From contig OY829539.1 of the NCBI GenBank assembly GCA_963691705.1, forward strand, positions 41,425,656 to 41,489,655: 64,000 bases of DNA, read 5' to 3'. Shown piece by piece: positions 22,641-35,271 of this stretch. The notes below the pieces were generated by a model. That model was not told where the DNA came from. It worked only from the letters and a program-made list of their open reading frames with translations, and did not search any database. Position 1 is the stretch's first letter, and every line of letters begins with the position of its first letter. This DNA is from Viola odorata. Taxonomy: Eukaryota; Streptophyta; Magnoliopsida; Malpighiales; Violaceae. Made by a program: the position numbers and the translations under genes.

Positions 22641-25110
22641 GGGGAAGAAAGAGCAAAGTCCAATGTCATCTTACTGTTATCCCATGTCTGATGGTGTATG
22701 TACCCTGGATATTATGGAAATTCGACTAGCACCTAGTTGAGCATTTGCACTCATGAAAAAAAATAAGGCGTGAAGGCCCAAAAATGCTTGCAGGGATATG
22801 CTTGTGACTACTTACACTTAAAATATGTCATGGATATGAGAGTTAACAGACAAGATCATGTATGTTTATATAATTTCTAATGAACGCACAAGTTATCCAT
22901 GACGTAATAAAATGACGAACGTGCTTAATTTACGTGAGGTTTGAAAATTTAAGGGTAGTGTGGATTTTTTTATTTTCTTTTATTTTCTTTTTAAGCAAAG
23001 TAAAAAAAATAATTTACAACTACAAAACTCGAAAAGATTTAACAATTTTAGGGGATAAATTCAAAATTGCCCCCGATGTAAAAAAATAACTATACAAAGA
23101 CTGTAAAAAGGCTTAATACTAAAGGAAAATGAACTTCCCTGAAAAATGAGCTTTGACATTTTTCAACGCCTTCTTTTGATCGTCACTTCACTTGCTTGCC
23201 CTCAAGTACAAGTCTCACTGCACCTGAAATAAAGAGGGAATAAAATAGTAAATTCATAGGAAAAAGATATCCCAAGATGTTGAATTTAAAATTAATGAAA
23301 AAACCAAATATTGAAAAGAGCACGTGGGTTGCCTCCTACGAAGCGCCCTTGTTTAAAGTCGTAGGCTCGACTATATACAAAAGTATTGTAGGCATCGCCA
23401 CTAGCTGAGTAAGCAGGACGGGTCTTGTGAAAAACAGAGTCCAAGTGTTAGTAAATTGAATGAATTATTTTACTAAGTTTTGTTTTTCACCTGCATCACA
23501 AAAATTATGTGAGAAAAAAACGTAGAAACATGACAATCAAAGCTACGATAAAGTAAGTATGATGCATATGATGAGGGCTTTTGACGTAGACTAATTTCTA
23601 ATGGCTGAAGGTTCCTGAACGATACCATAGAATTGTCCCTAAAGTGCCGTCCAATGTCAACCGATTCCTTGCGGAACCAGGCAACCTTTCGACTTGCTTT
23701 AGGGGTTCGAACGAGTTAGGTTTGGTGAACATTACCTAGGACTCGAGTCCCAGGGTGTCACTACTCCCGTTCCTAACTTATTTGGTAAGCGGCCCCTAGG
23801 GCCTATGCATGTTATTTCCGTTCGGGACCAAGGGACGGGGTTACCATTTTTCTCCTTGCTAGAGTGGACATTCCCCCCTTATCATCGAGCCATGCATGAC
23901 TATTTATTTACTATGTGTTTCTATCATGGAAAAACTAACATCGTACGTTTTCATGAATGCACATATATTCCGTGTGGGATCGAAGCCACCATACATAGCA
24001 TTTAGCAAAAAGACAATTAATTTCATGGCATAAAAGACAAGTGATTAAACATGTTATGCATGTGAGTTGATTTTAATTTTTAGCAATTCTATATGTCATG
24101 CATACGAGTAGGTGGTTCTAACGCATTCTAAGTGGTCATGCATTCGATTCGGTTCGGATTTAACATTTCTAATAGAACATTCAAGGAAACGTTTAAGATA
24201 AGCGCACCTTTTTTGACGAGCCTCGATCGACGAGCAAACGAGCAATAATAGCGTAGGTATACAAACATGCACGATTTTTATCTAATTATCTAATTATTAC
24301 AAATTGGAGGTCGGAATAATTAATCTGACTAATTATTACAACAAGTGAAATAATTAATTATATCATCAACTAATTCCAACAGGTGAGATAAATTAAGATA
24401 ATTCATTGCGAGCGAAGACTTGAATTTTATCCTACAAAGTGAGAGTATTAGCGATAACTCGAATAATAATAAATAATAAAAGCGCATACAAACATTTATT
24501 TAATTTCTAACAAGCAAGCAATTAATTAAATAAACATGGCAAACACATAAACAAATTGTTTCATACGAGAAATCATACAAAAAATTAAACATGGCATAAA
24601 GCAAGCAATTTATCGCATATGAGAAGTCATACGAAAAATTAAGCATGAAGTTACGAAAAATAATTGGGTCGGGCCTAATATTTCATGCCAAAACAGTAGT
24701 TGGGCTTAACTTTCATTTAAAACCAAGATGGGCTTGTGATGAAATCAAGCCCATCACCTTTCCTTTTTATTTCCCGCACAAACCCATTTTCCTTCCTTCT
24801 TCTTCTTCCTTGCGTCGCCGGCACCATGGCTTGCGACCAAGGAAGCTCCAACCCAATAGAACTCATCCAAACCAAACCAAATAAGACCAGCAGCACAACA
24901 GCAATTCATGGCAACGAAAACATCAAGCAAATTCGAACCAAAATAGTGGCAAGTTTTAACAAGAAAACAAGCATGCATTAAATGGTAATTATGCAATTAA
25001 TTAACCAAGACAACATGCAATCGAATTGACGGAAGGAAAATAAAATTGACATGAAAACAAGACATTTGAAACAAGTTTGAGCAATTTATGAGTTGATTAA
25101 GGGCATAAAC
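22640..25110 (-). mobile_element. inverted, internally deleted copy of the Ogre-like element at 48-64 kb
   Basis: Read on the minus strand, blocks match the + strand element downstream: ~25110-24600 resembles 49.37-49.85 kb (LTR, including the AAGCCCATC segment); 24500-24380 resembles 50.28-50.36 kb; 24060-23865 resembles 50.51-50.70 kb; 23790-23560 resembles 51.37-51.60 kb; 23410-23190 resembles 55.49-55.68 kb; 22900-22640 resembles 60.42-60.17 kb. The order is kept, but the LTR end with the primer-binding site, both large tandem arrays and the Pack-type insertion are missing. No gene is seen. Confidence 0.65.
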
Positions 25111-25260
25111 GAATTTATGGAAAAAACTAGGTAGAAAACTTAATCAAAACGCTTTCATGTTAGATTTAGAACTGATCACTCTTGATTCTAACTTGAAAAG
25201 TTGCAATCAACCTTAAAATGGACGAGCGAAACCGAATAGGCTAAGTAGACAACTAGTACT

Positions 25261-27395
25261 CTAGATAGGTGACAAGGCCGTCGCAAGCCCTGCATAAAAA
25301 TATAAATTCAACTCAGTGCTAAGCTACAAATAAAATGTAGATAGTGATGAGAGGATCGATCCCACAGAGACAAGCTTGACTAATTCTTGTTGTTCCTGAA
25401 AATAATCAAGTAGAATACCAAGTTTTGAGGTGAAATCTTGATTAAACAGTATTGCAATGGAATGAATGAAAGTTGTATGCAGTAAAACAGTAGTAAGTAG
25501 AGAAAATCAGTGGAGAAATAATCCCAGGTAGAGATCTCTTTGAGGTGACAATTCTATGTTGTTGATCATTGACAAATAATATTTTCAAAACGGTTTCATA
25601 GAGAAGTTTGAGAAATCAAGTCTGTTTAGATTTTCAAGTTTATTAAACCCTTCTCTAGACCTACGGATGAGTTCGTCAACATCCCAAGCGCCAACCTGGT
25701 CAAGTGGTAACATTCCCACCAACTGTCACGCGGGAGGTCCATTCGTCCCAAGGCCTTGAGATGGAGATCATCATCCTGGCCTAATTCTTTCCTTCTTTCT
25801 CTTAATGCTGGACCAATCGCAGTCATTAGAGAATGTCTACATATGTTCCCCCAATCATGGATAATACTCAATTTCAGAGGAGCTGACAATATTCATTCAA
25901 GCCAAAATCCAAGTTGGCCAAACTCAAACTTAACATGAATAAATTGGAGTTAAAACAAGAAGAAAATAAATATGAAAACCATTCTTATTTAAAGATCAAC
26001 ATAGTCTCAAAACAAACATAGATTGTCTACCTCTAGATCCCTACTAGGAATCTAGAGGTTTAGCTACAAATCATAACCGAAAATACAACAAGAAGTTCAA
26101 AACTGAAAATAGAGAAATGCTGGAAAAATCTGGAAAATGTGGGTGAAGTGCTGATTTTCTCCTCTGGTTGCTCCTTCTGTCCGACCCCTTTACAATCCGA
26201 ATCTTGCTACCTTAAAATAGTCATTCATCTGCCTGCCAACTCCTCTCCAAGGACAGTCAACGCCAGCTCACAAGCTCCCAAGAACTTGTCCTCTAAGTGC
26301 TTGTACATAAGTGAGAATATTCTTCATTTAATCAAGGAGAATGTTGATTCATTCTTCCAAAATGTCTTCAAGCACATGAGAATAACATATAGGGTCCCAA
26401 GAAGTCTAGTGTCTGTAAATAATGTATCCCAAGAAGACAGGAAATGCACTAGAGATTAAATAAATCCGGCACGCGGATTCATGGAAAGTGCAGATCCAGC
26501 TGGCCTTCCGGAGGGTCGCTTCTTGTCGAGGCCTAGAGGAGAGCTGATCTCGGCAAAATAGAGGAGTGGCCTTGAGACGAACAGACCAACTTCAAAGCAG
26601 CAAAAACAGAAAACGGGACTTCAACACCATATGATTGATTTAGGCTCTAATCTTCAAGCTTTCTGCTCCTTTCCTTCAGATTGATGCTCCAAAGGCTGTT
26701 TATAGAGAAAGGAAGCAAAAGGACTCAAAGTAGCAAACTTATCATCTCAATTACTAGGAAAAGAGATAATAAAACAATCAAAATAATCCATCAATCAATA
26801 GGCTAGAGAAAATGGATAATATAACTCAAACAGATTGACAACCTAGGGCCTCGATTGTGAGGTAGCTTGAGTTAGGTGTTGTCTTCCCCTATGCCTTTGA
26901 TGATGATTGTGCTGTATCCAATCAAATCATACCATCAACCAAATTAGTAAATTCTTTAGCCAGCAAGGTGTTGTTTGGTTATGATTGTCTAGTTGGGAGT
27001 ACCCGCTAGGGAATTTTGATAAAGGAGGGAAGCAGGAATATATAGGAGTCCTTGTATTCTATAGCAGTACTATGAAGAAGAGGGTGAATATTAATGAATC
27101 AATGATCAAACTATAAGAAATGTAGCTCACAAAGTGCTCTCACTGGAAATTCTCGCATTTGAAGTCTTTATTCCAGGTATTTTGTCTTGGCCAAACCCTT
27201 GACCAAGACACATTTATTTGCTTTAGTACAGTTTCTTTCTTTAATTCAGTACCAAACAACCAAAACCAACCAGTGACTTGTAAGTCAACCAAAAACTATA
27301 CACCTAAAATAATCTCTGAGGACGATCCTCTCACCGTTATCTGCAAGTCCCTTGCGACTCATATTGAGTTATAATTTACTCTTATTTTTTACGCT
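25261..27395. repeat. unclassified repeat with imperfect inverted ends
   Basis: The left end (25275-25390) and right end (27395-27300, inverted) share GTCGCAAG and a GTGAGAGGATCG-TCC(C)ACAGAGA-like segment. The right end abuts mariner transposase sequence at about 27395, so this looks like an insertion into that element. Internally there is an 11-bp palindrome-like TCTAGA-containing segment near 26034-26060, and no transposase is recognised. Short ORFs at 25626-25889 (-) and 26139-26459 (+) have no recognisable domain. Confidence 0.4.
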
Positions 27396-28162
27396 CTCGA
27401 TAGGCGATCACAAAGCTACTACTTACTTGCAGACGAAGATGAAGCAATAAGGAGAATAAAAAGCTCTAACTTTATTCCTAAAATTATGTTTCTAGCAGTT
27501 GTAGCTAGGCCTAGGTATGACTCGGATGGTAATTGCATATTCGATGAAAAAATAAGAGTATTTCCTTTGGTTAATGATGTTTCTACTGTTATGTCTAGTG
27601 CAAATAGATCGGCAGGCTCATTAGAAATTCAGGCAGTTGATAGGATAGACAGGCAAGTCATTAGGAAATTCATGATTAACAAGGTTTTGCCTGCAATTAG
27701 GGACAAGTGGCCTAGAGCAGCATTGAAGATCCAATCATAATCCAACATGACAATGCGAAAACCCATATCCTTGCTCATGATGTTGAATTTTATTTGGCAA
27801 CTAACGCTCTAAGATTGAATGTTAAGCTATTATGTCAACCCCCTAATTACCCTGATCTTAATGTCCTAGATCTTGGTTTTTTTATGGCTATATAATCCAT
27901 ACAGGAAAAGGAATGTGCTATGTCTGTGTTGGATTTGGTTGTTGTCGTAGATAAATCCTTTAATGAGTTTTTTGATAGGAAGTGTAATTGTATATTCCTC
28001 ACCCTTTAATCCTATATGGTTGAAATCCTGAAAATATTGGGGTCCAACACATATAGAATTCCTCACATGCGTAAGGAAAGTTTGGAAAGACAAGGATTGC
28101 TTCCATCAAGGTTGTCTTGTGACCCTTTAATCGTTGCAACAACCATAACTAATCTCCAATAA
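27396..28162 (+). pseudogene. mariner-like transposase, C-terminal part
   Basis: Begins abruptly at the left junction. It shows the plant mariner segments YYLLADEDE, MFLAVVARPR, a GNCIFDEKI stretch, then (after a frameshift near 27735) QHDNAKTHI with the second catalytic Asp, and PPNYPDLNVLDLGFF with the third Asp of the DD39D-type triad. TAA codons follow GFFMAI and CIFLTL, and the similarity continues to IPHMRKESLERQG and a stop near 28162. The first catalytic Asp and the whole N-terminal half are absent. The copy is dead by frameshift, two stops and truncation. The right TIR is not seen before the gypsy LTR at 28282. Confidence 0.75.
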
Positions 28163-28426
28163 ACTATAAGTACTCTAAGTGATGCATTTTATCGTATTTT
28201 CTTTATGATCATATTCAAATTTGAGATTAATTATCCATTACGTGTTTGCAGGTTTATAGGAGGAGATGACAAAGTACAGTGTGATACGATCCTAGTTGCC
28301 TAGGGCCACTTGAATTGACGATCGTTGTTGGAAGGTTCAAAGTTGCACAAAATTATAACTCAATCTCTCCCTTTCGATATAAGGCACGTCGGAATCCACC
28401 TTTGTACCACCAATCTCCAAGTTGAG

Positions 28427-29532
28427 TGATACGAGCTCAAGGACCATAGCTCGTATTCGCGCCAAGGCTTCACGGGATGGCCGAGCAACCTGTGAAGACG
28501 CTCGCACAAGGCCGCGCCAAACCCTAGCATCCCATGAGTCTCTCCGCGCAAGCCCGTGCGTCCGCCTAGGCCCAAGCACCAAGCAGCTTGGCTAAGCTAA
28601 GCCCACCATCACAAGCCCGCGGTCTCCTAACTTAAGGGTCTGTTTGGCGTTCCGGTTCTAGTTGGAAAAGTTCTGTGGGAAAATGACTTCTGGTAAATGG
28701 AATGTGAGATACTTGAGGTGTTTGGTAAAACAGTTTTTCAAAACTATGGTTTGGATATAAAATGACTATAAAGGGTATAAAACCCATTTTAAAAAAATTA
28801 ATAAAAATAGGAAAAGTGGATCTAGAATTATTTATCTTGAGGTAGAGATTTTATTGTGACAGTTTTTAATTTATTTTGTTGGTTATATAAAGTAAAAAAA
28901 TTAAAATGAAATGAAAATGCTCCAGTGGGAGGCAAGGCCAATTGGCCTTGCCTTGAACTGGGCTTCTCAAGCCCAGTTGGAGTAGGTGTTACCAAACACC
29001 CACTCCTCCGATTTTCTACTTAGGAAAGTCATTTCCCAAGTAGAACCATAATGCCAAACGGCACCTAAGTAAAGGGTAGAGTAGGGTTTTCCCTTGTAAT
29101 AATGTCCAAGCTATAAATAGAAGGAGATAGCCTCTTTTATAGCTTGTCCTTGATTTAATTGTGAGTTTATCTCCTTCAAGACCATTTAGTTGGCTTTGCC
29201 TTAGGGATCTTAAATCCGGTTTTGTTCATCTTGTTTAATCTCATCGGGTTGATCATTACATGATCAAGTAAGGGTGAGCACGAGTAAGTGATCCCTGTAA
29301 TCATTTGAATACAAGTTTAATATATTGTTTGTTCATCAAAACACTCTCCTTATCATCCATTAATCCGCTGAACAATCCGCACTCCTTCTAGCGACGTTAT
29401 CTTCTCCATTAACACCATTAAACACCATATAAACACCTTCCATCCTCGTGTTTACCATCTTCCCAAAGGAGACTAGATCCTTCCTTAAGAACATCACGGT
29501 TTCATCCTCCAAGAGAAGCCCGAATGTTATCA
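28427..29532 (+). repeat. 5' LTR of the nested element
   Basis: TGATACGAG...TTATCA, with the 430-bp MITE at 28636-29065. A TATAAATAGAAGGAG motif at about 29111-29125 is the likely promoter. A matching motif lies at the same relative place in the 3' LTR (33434). Confidence 0.85.
28636..29065. mobile_element. Tourist-like (PIF/Harbinger-type) MITE inside the LTR
   Basis: 430 bp, flanked by TAA (28633-28635 and 29066-29068). The ends are GGGTCTGTTTGGC and GCCAAACGGCACC, an imperfect inverted repeat. The other LTR of the same element lacks it, so it inserted after retrotransposition. No coding capacity is seen. Confidence 0.8.
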
Positions 29533-29534
29533 TA

Positions 29535-29546
29535 TGGTAGCGGAGC
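29535..29546 (+). promoter_or_regulatory. primer-binding site of the nested element
   Basis: TGGTAGCGGAGC starts two bases after the LTR end. It resembles the initiator-Met-tRNA complement used by most plant LTR elements (TGGTATCAGAGC), with a few mismatches. Confidence 0.7.
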
Positions 29547-31147
29547 TCCAATCGTCTTCTAGGTTGGTAAACCTCATTTAAACTCTTTTTCTACGGTTAG
29601 AATCATCGCCTCTACCGTAGAACATCTATCTTTTGTGCTGAATTTTTTTTCCTGTTTTTCTTCTTTTTCACACCCGTTCCACTAAATTGCTAAAACTTCA
29701 TTTCCTTGAGTTTCTTCGGTTCAAACATCTTGATTCTTGTTTTCTATGGTTTAAACATTGTTTTCTACCATAGGAATCATTTACACTTCATTTAAAAAAA
29801 ATTGGTGTTCTTGAGAAATTCTTATCTTTTAGTGTGCTGAATTTTGGAAGAACAGAATTGCTGAAATTTTTTGTGTTTGTGTGCATCTAAGTGGACGAAT
29901 TTTCATCTTCTTAAGTGTAATTGCTGCTGTGTTTATTGGAGCTTCCTATGGTGGCTATGAGAGCTATGTGGACTTGTTTGTTTTCTTGCTAAGTGCCGGA
30001 ATTTTTGCTCTAACCATAGCCGGCCACATCACCTCATTTGTGAGCCTAGTATTTGCCTTCATTGTGAGCCAAGCATTTCAGCTTGCTTACCACACTTCCC
30101 CCTCACAAAGCTGGCCCTAATTAGTAATCCTTACACTTAGTTTGCTTGTCATACACAACCACATCACTTGCCTTGTCATCCACACACATTTAGACACATC
30201 ACTTTCACTTGCCACCTCACTTTTGGCTTTTAGTGAAAATATTTTCAAGAGCAAAACTACTTATCTTTCACTTCTTCTTCTTTCAAGGATACATGTCATG
30301 CAAGTGAGCTCTCTTCACTCATTGCAAAAATAGAAAAGAAAAGAGAAAGGAACTAAAAGAAAGATCAAAAAAAGAAGAGAAAAGTGATGAAGTTCCTAGC
30401 ACTCAAAAAAAAAAAAGAGAGGAGAAAAGAGTGAAACAATTGAGTCATAAGCAAGAGACTACTTGTGTGTGTCCATTTGAAGTGAATCACATTGTTTTCA
30501 AAGTGTCTTTGTGGAAGAACACAAGTTTCGACTTTCATTTAGAGCATTCATTTTTGAAACTGGATTTTTCCCTCCAAATTTTGTTATTTTTCCTAAATTC
30601 GGCAGTGTTTTCTTTTTCATTTTGTATGAGTTTGCCCTCTGAAATTTTACGTGAATCAACTTCTTTCTGTGTGGTACAAAACTTGTTTTTGAGTCAATTG
30701 TTAATTCGGTGCACTTGCCATACTTTTTTGCCTTCCAAGAAAAGTGTGCAGTTTGCACTAAAAGTTTCAGTTCTTGTGTAGCTTGTGTCTTTCTTTGTCG
30801 TTTTTGTTTTCCTTTGAGTCATCTTCTTGAGTAGCTTTGAGTTAGTGTTTCTCTTCTTTGTTTCCATGCATTGTTACTCTAATCTAAGTCTAATTAGTGT
30901 CCGATTTGATCATTAGTCTTGGGCATTAATTTGGCTTTCTTCTTCACTTTCTTTCTTACCTTGGTTGTCTTACTTTCCATGAACTCTAGTCGATCCGTAG
31001 GGTCTTGCTAGCCTATCTGATTGGTTTGTGATTGAGATAAGAGTGTGAGAGAAAAGTGTGAGCTTATTAGAGTGAAACACGTGAGGGAGAGACTAATCCT
31101 TTGTATCTATCAATTGCGTTTGTTTTCCTTTTTGTAGGTAATTTTCT
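29547..31147 (+). other. leader of the nested element
   Basis: 1.6 kb without a convincing gene, T-rich on the + strand. A purine-rich stretch (about 30330-30430) lies in the middle. Short ORFs here are not supported. Confidence 0.4.
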
Positions 31148-33180
31148 ATGTCGTTTTATAGTGAGGATGATGGGTCCTCTTAGGAGGAGGACTCTTGTTC
31201 TAGTACGGCCTATTCTATGGCTTCTTGTGACTGGGCCTCTTCTTGTTATGAGGTGAACTACTTAGTGGAGCATGAGACACCGAAGGGGGCTAATTCTTGT
31301 GGTGCTAGTGTCGTAACTTGGGAGGAAAATCCTTGTTCGGTTAGTGGCGCCCACCTCTTGGTTGCTAGTGAGGGCAACAGTACTTGTTATGATGGCGCTT
31401 ATTCCGATGGGTATGAGGCATGGTATGATTCTTGTTCTTATGGGGTGGACACCCAAGGAGTCCGTTCTTGTGCCTCATCTTCTTCTCCAAGGGAGTATGA
31501 TCTTTATAAGCCCTCACGGAAAACCTTTGGTTATGCCTCTAGTACGGACAGTGGGGATGATTATTATGCACACGAGGACTTCATTGATGGGTCATCTTGG
31601 CATGGGAACCAAGGCCATGACTTCTACACCGAGGCTGCATCTTCCCCACGCCATGGCCGAAACCTCTCTTCCTACCACAGCCATGGCGCCTCTACCTATG
31701 CATCAGTCCGGAGACCCCCTCAACGTCACCATGTTGCGCTGGCCTATAGTGCACATCCTCGCCACGCCACACCTTATCATGATGGGAAACCTTCACACCA
31801 TGTCCGTCGGCCCCCTCCGGGCTCATATAGCCGTGTCACTTCCCTTATGAGCGAGCCTCACTACGCTCCTAGCCCTTCCCCCTTGGACTTGGCTGAGGCG
31901 TTACTTAAGACCCGCATAGAAGAGCAAGCGAAGACACAGGAGATATTTCGCCGCATAGAGCGAGAGCTCAAGCTACTTGGTGGAGGGGCATTATTTGACA
32001 CGGAGCGTGAGGAGTGTGGGACTCTTCTTAGTGTTGTGTCGGCCGGTGCTCCACCACTTATTGAGGATGAGCTTAGTGTGCTTTCGGACTTAGTGGATTC
32101 GAGTGCTACTTTGGGTGAGTTGGCTCTATTGGAGGAGGAATTACTTTAGCCCTTTTCGGATAGTATTGACATGGAGTTGGTAACTTCGGGGGTTGAGCTT
32201 ATTGGGCTTTTGGATGTGGTGGCTTCGAGTGCTCCTTTGGATGGTTTGGAGTTTGGGAGGGATAGGAGTATAGAGTCGGCTTGTGAGTTATCTTCGGGCA
32301 GCCACGAGAAAGCCATACTTGGCCTAGCACGGCAGCGCACCTTGCGGTCCCTTGGTAGTGAGTTTTCCATCATACCGAAGGTGCCTACACATGACTTGGT
32401 GGATCCTTTCCTCCTTGGATTTGAGTATGTTGACTGCGCGCCCTTCATTCCGATATTGGCACATTCACTTGGTCTCTCGGTTTCGCTTAGATCCCGTGTC
32501 CCTTCCACCGCTCCTTTGGCCATCCGTAGTACCCACGCCTACTCGTCTACTACTTTGGGCCCGCACCTAGACCACATCATTCCCATTCCCCACCTTGGAC
32601 GAGTCTTGGATACTTTGAGGATTGAGTTACCATCGGTTTTCACTAGCACGGCCTCAGACCTTTTCTCTTCGGGCAGCCACGAGAAGGCCTTCCATTTCCG
32701 TACGTTGCAACGTAATTTTCAGTCCATAGGAAGAGCTTTCTCCATCATACCGAGTGTGTCTACGCATAGTTTCGAGGATCCATTTCTACTTGGATTTGTA
32801 CCTCTTGGCCGCATCCCTTCCTTCCCACTTTCGGCACCTCCTAGTGGTTTCATGGTCCCTCACTTCACCCGGACTTCTCCCGTTACTCCTTTGGTGACTC
32901 GTAGTGCCCACTCATCCTCGTCCATCGCTAGAGGTCCTCACTTGGCCCGCTTCACCACCATTTCCTGTCATGGCCGATCCTTGATGGTTCTTGAGTTTTC
33001 CCCGTCCATGCCTACTTATCTTCCACGCGAAAGGCCGCCACCTTGGCCTATTTTTCTCGAGAGTTGTAGTGTGAGGGTTCCGTGTGTGAGTACTAGCCGA
33101 GAGCATGCTTTGGCCCGTTCAGCTTTTCGAGGGATAGAGCCTCCAGATTCGAGGACTAATCGACTTGAAGAGGGAGGAGA
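31148..33180 (+). pseudogene. long ORF of unknown function in the nested element, two TAG stops, internal protein repeat
   Basis: One frame runs from ATG 31148 through the polypurine tract and into the 3' LTR (to 33400), interrupted only by TAG at 31181-31183 and 32147-32149. Residues ~25-230 are Ser/Tyr/His/Gly-rich. At ~240-275 there is a charged helix (LDLAEALLKTRIEEQAKTQE). The C-terminal half has a ~125-residue tandem repeat: SSGSHEKA...FSIIPKVPTHDLVDPFLLGF (near 32290) and SSGSHEKA...FSIIPSVSTHSFEDPFLLGF (near 32670). The end, EPPDSRTNRLEEGGDD, resembles the last residues of gypsy polyproteins and overlaps the PPT. No gag zinc knuckle, protease or RT motif is present. An open frame over 680 codons with only two stops suggests past selection; the function is not known. 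Confidence 0.6.
33167..33180 (+). promoter_or_regulatory. polypurine tract of the nested element
   Basis: GAAGAGGGAGGAGA lies directly before TGATACGAG of the 3' LTR and within the coding frame of the long ORF (residues EEGGD). Confidence 0.75.
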
Positions 33181-33853
33181 TGATACGAGCTTAAGGACCA
33201 TAGCTCGTACTCGCGCCAAGGCTTCACGGGATGGTCGAGCAACCCGTGAAGACACTCGCACAAGGTTGCGCCAAACCCTAGCATCCCATGAGTCTCTCCG
33301 CGCAAGCCCGTGCGTCCGCCTATGCCCAAGCACCAAGCTGCTCGGCCAAGCCAAGCCCACCATCACAAGCCCGCGGTCTCCTAACTTAAGTGAAGGGTAG
33401 AGTAGGGTTTTCCCTTGTAATAATGCCCAAGGTATAAATAGAAGGAGATAGCCTCTTTTATAGCTTGTCTTTGATTTAATTGTGAGTTTATCTCCTTCAA
33501 GACCATTTAGTTGGCTTTGCCTTAGGGATCTTAAATCCGATTTTGTTCATCTTGTTTAATCTCATCAGGTTGATCATTACATGATCAAGTAAGGGTGAGC
33601 ACGACTAAGAGATTCTTGTAATCATTTGAATACAAGTTTAATATATTATTTGTTCATCAAAACACTCTTCTTTTCATCCATTAATCCGCTGCACAATCCA
33701 TACTCCTTCTAGCGACGTTATCTTCTCCATTAACACCATTAAACACCATATAAACACCTTCCATCCTTGTGTTTACCATCCTCCCAAAGGAGACTAGATC
33801 CTTCCTCAAGAACATCACGGTTTCATCCTCCAAGAGAAGCCCGAATGTTATCA
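33181..33853 (+). repeat. 3' LTR of the nested element
   Basis: 673 bp, TGATACGAG...TTATCA, followed by target duplication TTGAG. It lacks the MITE present in the 5' LTR. Confidence 0.85.
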
Positions 33854-34385
33854 TTGAGGGTGAACAACGCTTGTTGAAGTAAGAGATGAAGGAATCCACC
33901 TAAGCCTCGCCGATCCCCAAGTGAGGTTCGAATTTCCTTTGATGAAATAAGGAACGCCGGAGTCCACCTTTGTCCCGTCGATCACCAACTAAAATCCCAA
34001 GGATAAGACTAGCAAGAGTCCACTCGCAAAGTCGCCACCTTGTTTGAATCGAGTCCACAATTCAAAGTTCGAGTCCACGAATGATTTATAGAGCAAAGCT
34101 CTCTCACAAGACAAATACCTCTCTCAATACTCAATTTGATCAAAATAGCCTGTTTTATTAATGAGCACAATCGACTCTATATATAGGCAAATTGCCAAGT
34201 ACAATTTACAATCAAACTCTATGTTCTAATTCGACTAAGACTAGAAATACTAAACCTGTACTCTTTTGAAGCTCTAATTGACTAAGCTTATCCATGGCCC
34301 AGTCATGGTCTAGTCGCATTGACCCTTGGCTCGGTCAACGTGTACTCTTGGGCTATCTTCTTTTTCACTTGTGCGTTTCCACTTA

Positions 34386-34793
34386 TGCTTTGTATGGGAA
34401 CTAAAGTGCAGGAAGTAAAAGAGGGAAAGTTTAACTAGGAAAATGAAAGGAAAGGAGAGGAAGGGAACTTGTAGAGAAATTCCTTTGTATGGTTGCATCT
34501 TTTATACACAAGGGAAAAGGAAGGAAATTTCCTTTAAACCCCATGGCCCAAGGCCAAACCCATGGCTTTCTTTTCTAATTTAAGCTCAGTCTCTAATTTC
34601 CATCCTTTTCGTCCCACTTTTGGGAGGAATTTTTTTGTGGACCAGGAAGGAAATTTTTATAATTTATTTACTCTCTATTCCCTTCCTTTCCCTTTGATTA
34701 CCTTGAGAAATTTTTTCCCATACAAGGGAAAATTTAAAAATTTCCTCTCCCTTCCTTTCCTTCCCCTTCTAATTCTTCATCCCATACAAAGGC
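34386..34793. mobile_element. MITE in the outer LTR, TTA target duplication
   Basis: 408 bp between TTA repeats (34383-34385 and 34794-34796). The ends TGCTTTGTATGGGA and TCCCATACAAAGGC are inverted repeats with a perfect 12-bp core. Purine-rich on one half and pyrimidine-rich on the other, so it would fold back on itself. The homologous LTR at 38890 reads through the site without it. Confidence 0.75.
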
Positions 34794-35271
34794 TTAAACT
34801 CTGCCCAAACCTTCCTAACACGTCTAAGGACATGTCAAAAGGTTGCTTGTTCGATTTGGTCACACCCGAACTCGAATGGCTTCAAGGTAAGTGCTCGGCT
34901 GCACCTTTGGCTTGTCCATTAGGACCCTTCTGTGCGTTATCCCAATCCGCTCGTGCGATTGGTCTCATACTTGACCAGTGATCTCCTAAGACTCCAATCT
35001 GACTTGTATTTATTTTAGAATGTTGATCGGAAACCATCTTCCATGATTTGGCTAGTATGGTTAATTCTAGCATATGTGCGTGTGCACTAGGGTTCCTGCT
35101 CTGTGCGCTGACATACGCGTTGTTGTGCTAAAGGTGCGCGTCTATGTTCGATGCTCGTGCGATAGACACTGTCTACATGCACTGAGGCTGAATTAACCTC
35201 TCTTGGCTCAATGCGAGCTCTTTAGCTCCATGCGACGACTCAATTGGCCCAAGGCGTGCGGCATGCACGCG

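Larger units (their letters stand above)
28427..33853 (+). mobile_element. nested non-autonomous gypsy-type LTR element with 5-bp TSD
   Basis: Two LTRs (28427-29532 and 33181-33853) begin TGATACGAG and end TTATCA. Both are 673 bp once the MITE and its TSD are removed from the left one. TTGAG flanks the element on both sides (28422-28426 and 33854-33858), and the unoccupied site is visible in the other outer LTR (GTTGAGGGTG near 38312). PBS and polypurine tract are in place. By eye the LTRs differ at about 30 positions, mostly transitions. The interior has a single long broken ORF and no recognisable gag, protease, RT or integrase. Confidence 0.85.

Noticed and set aside
31344..31850. Met-rich 168-codon + ORF
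   Set aside because: Out-of-frame shadow of the long ORF of the nested element.
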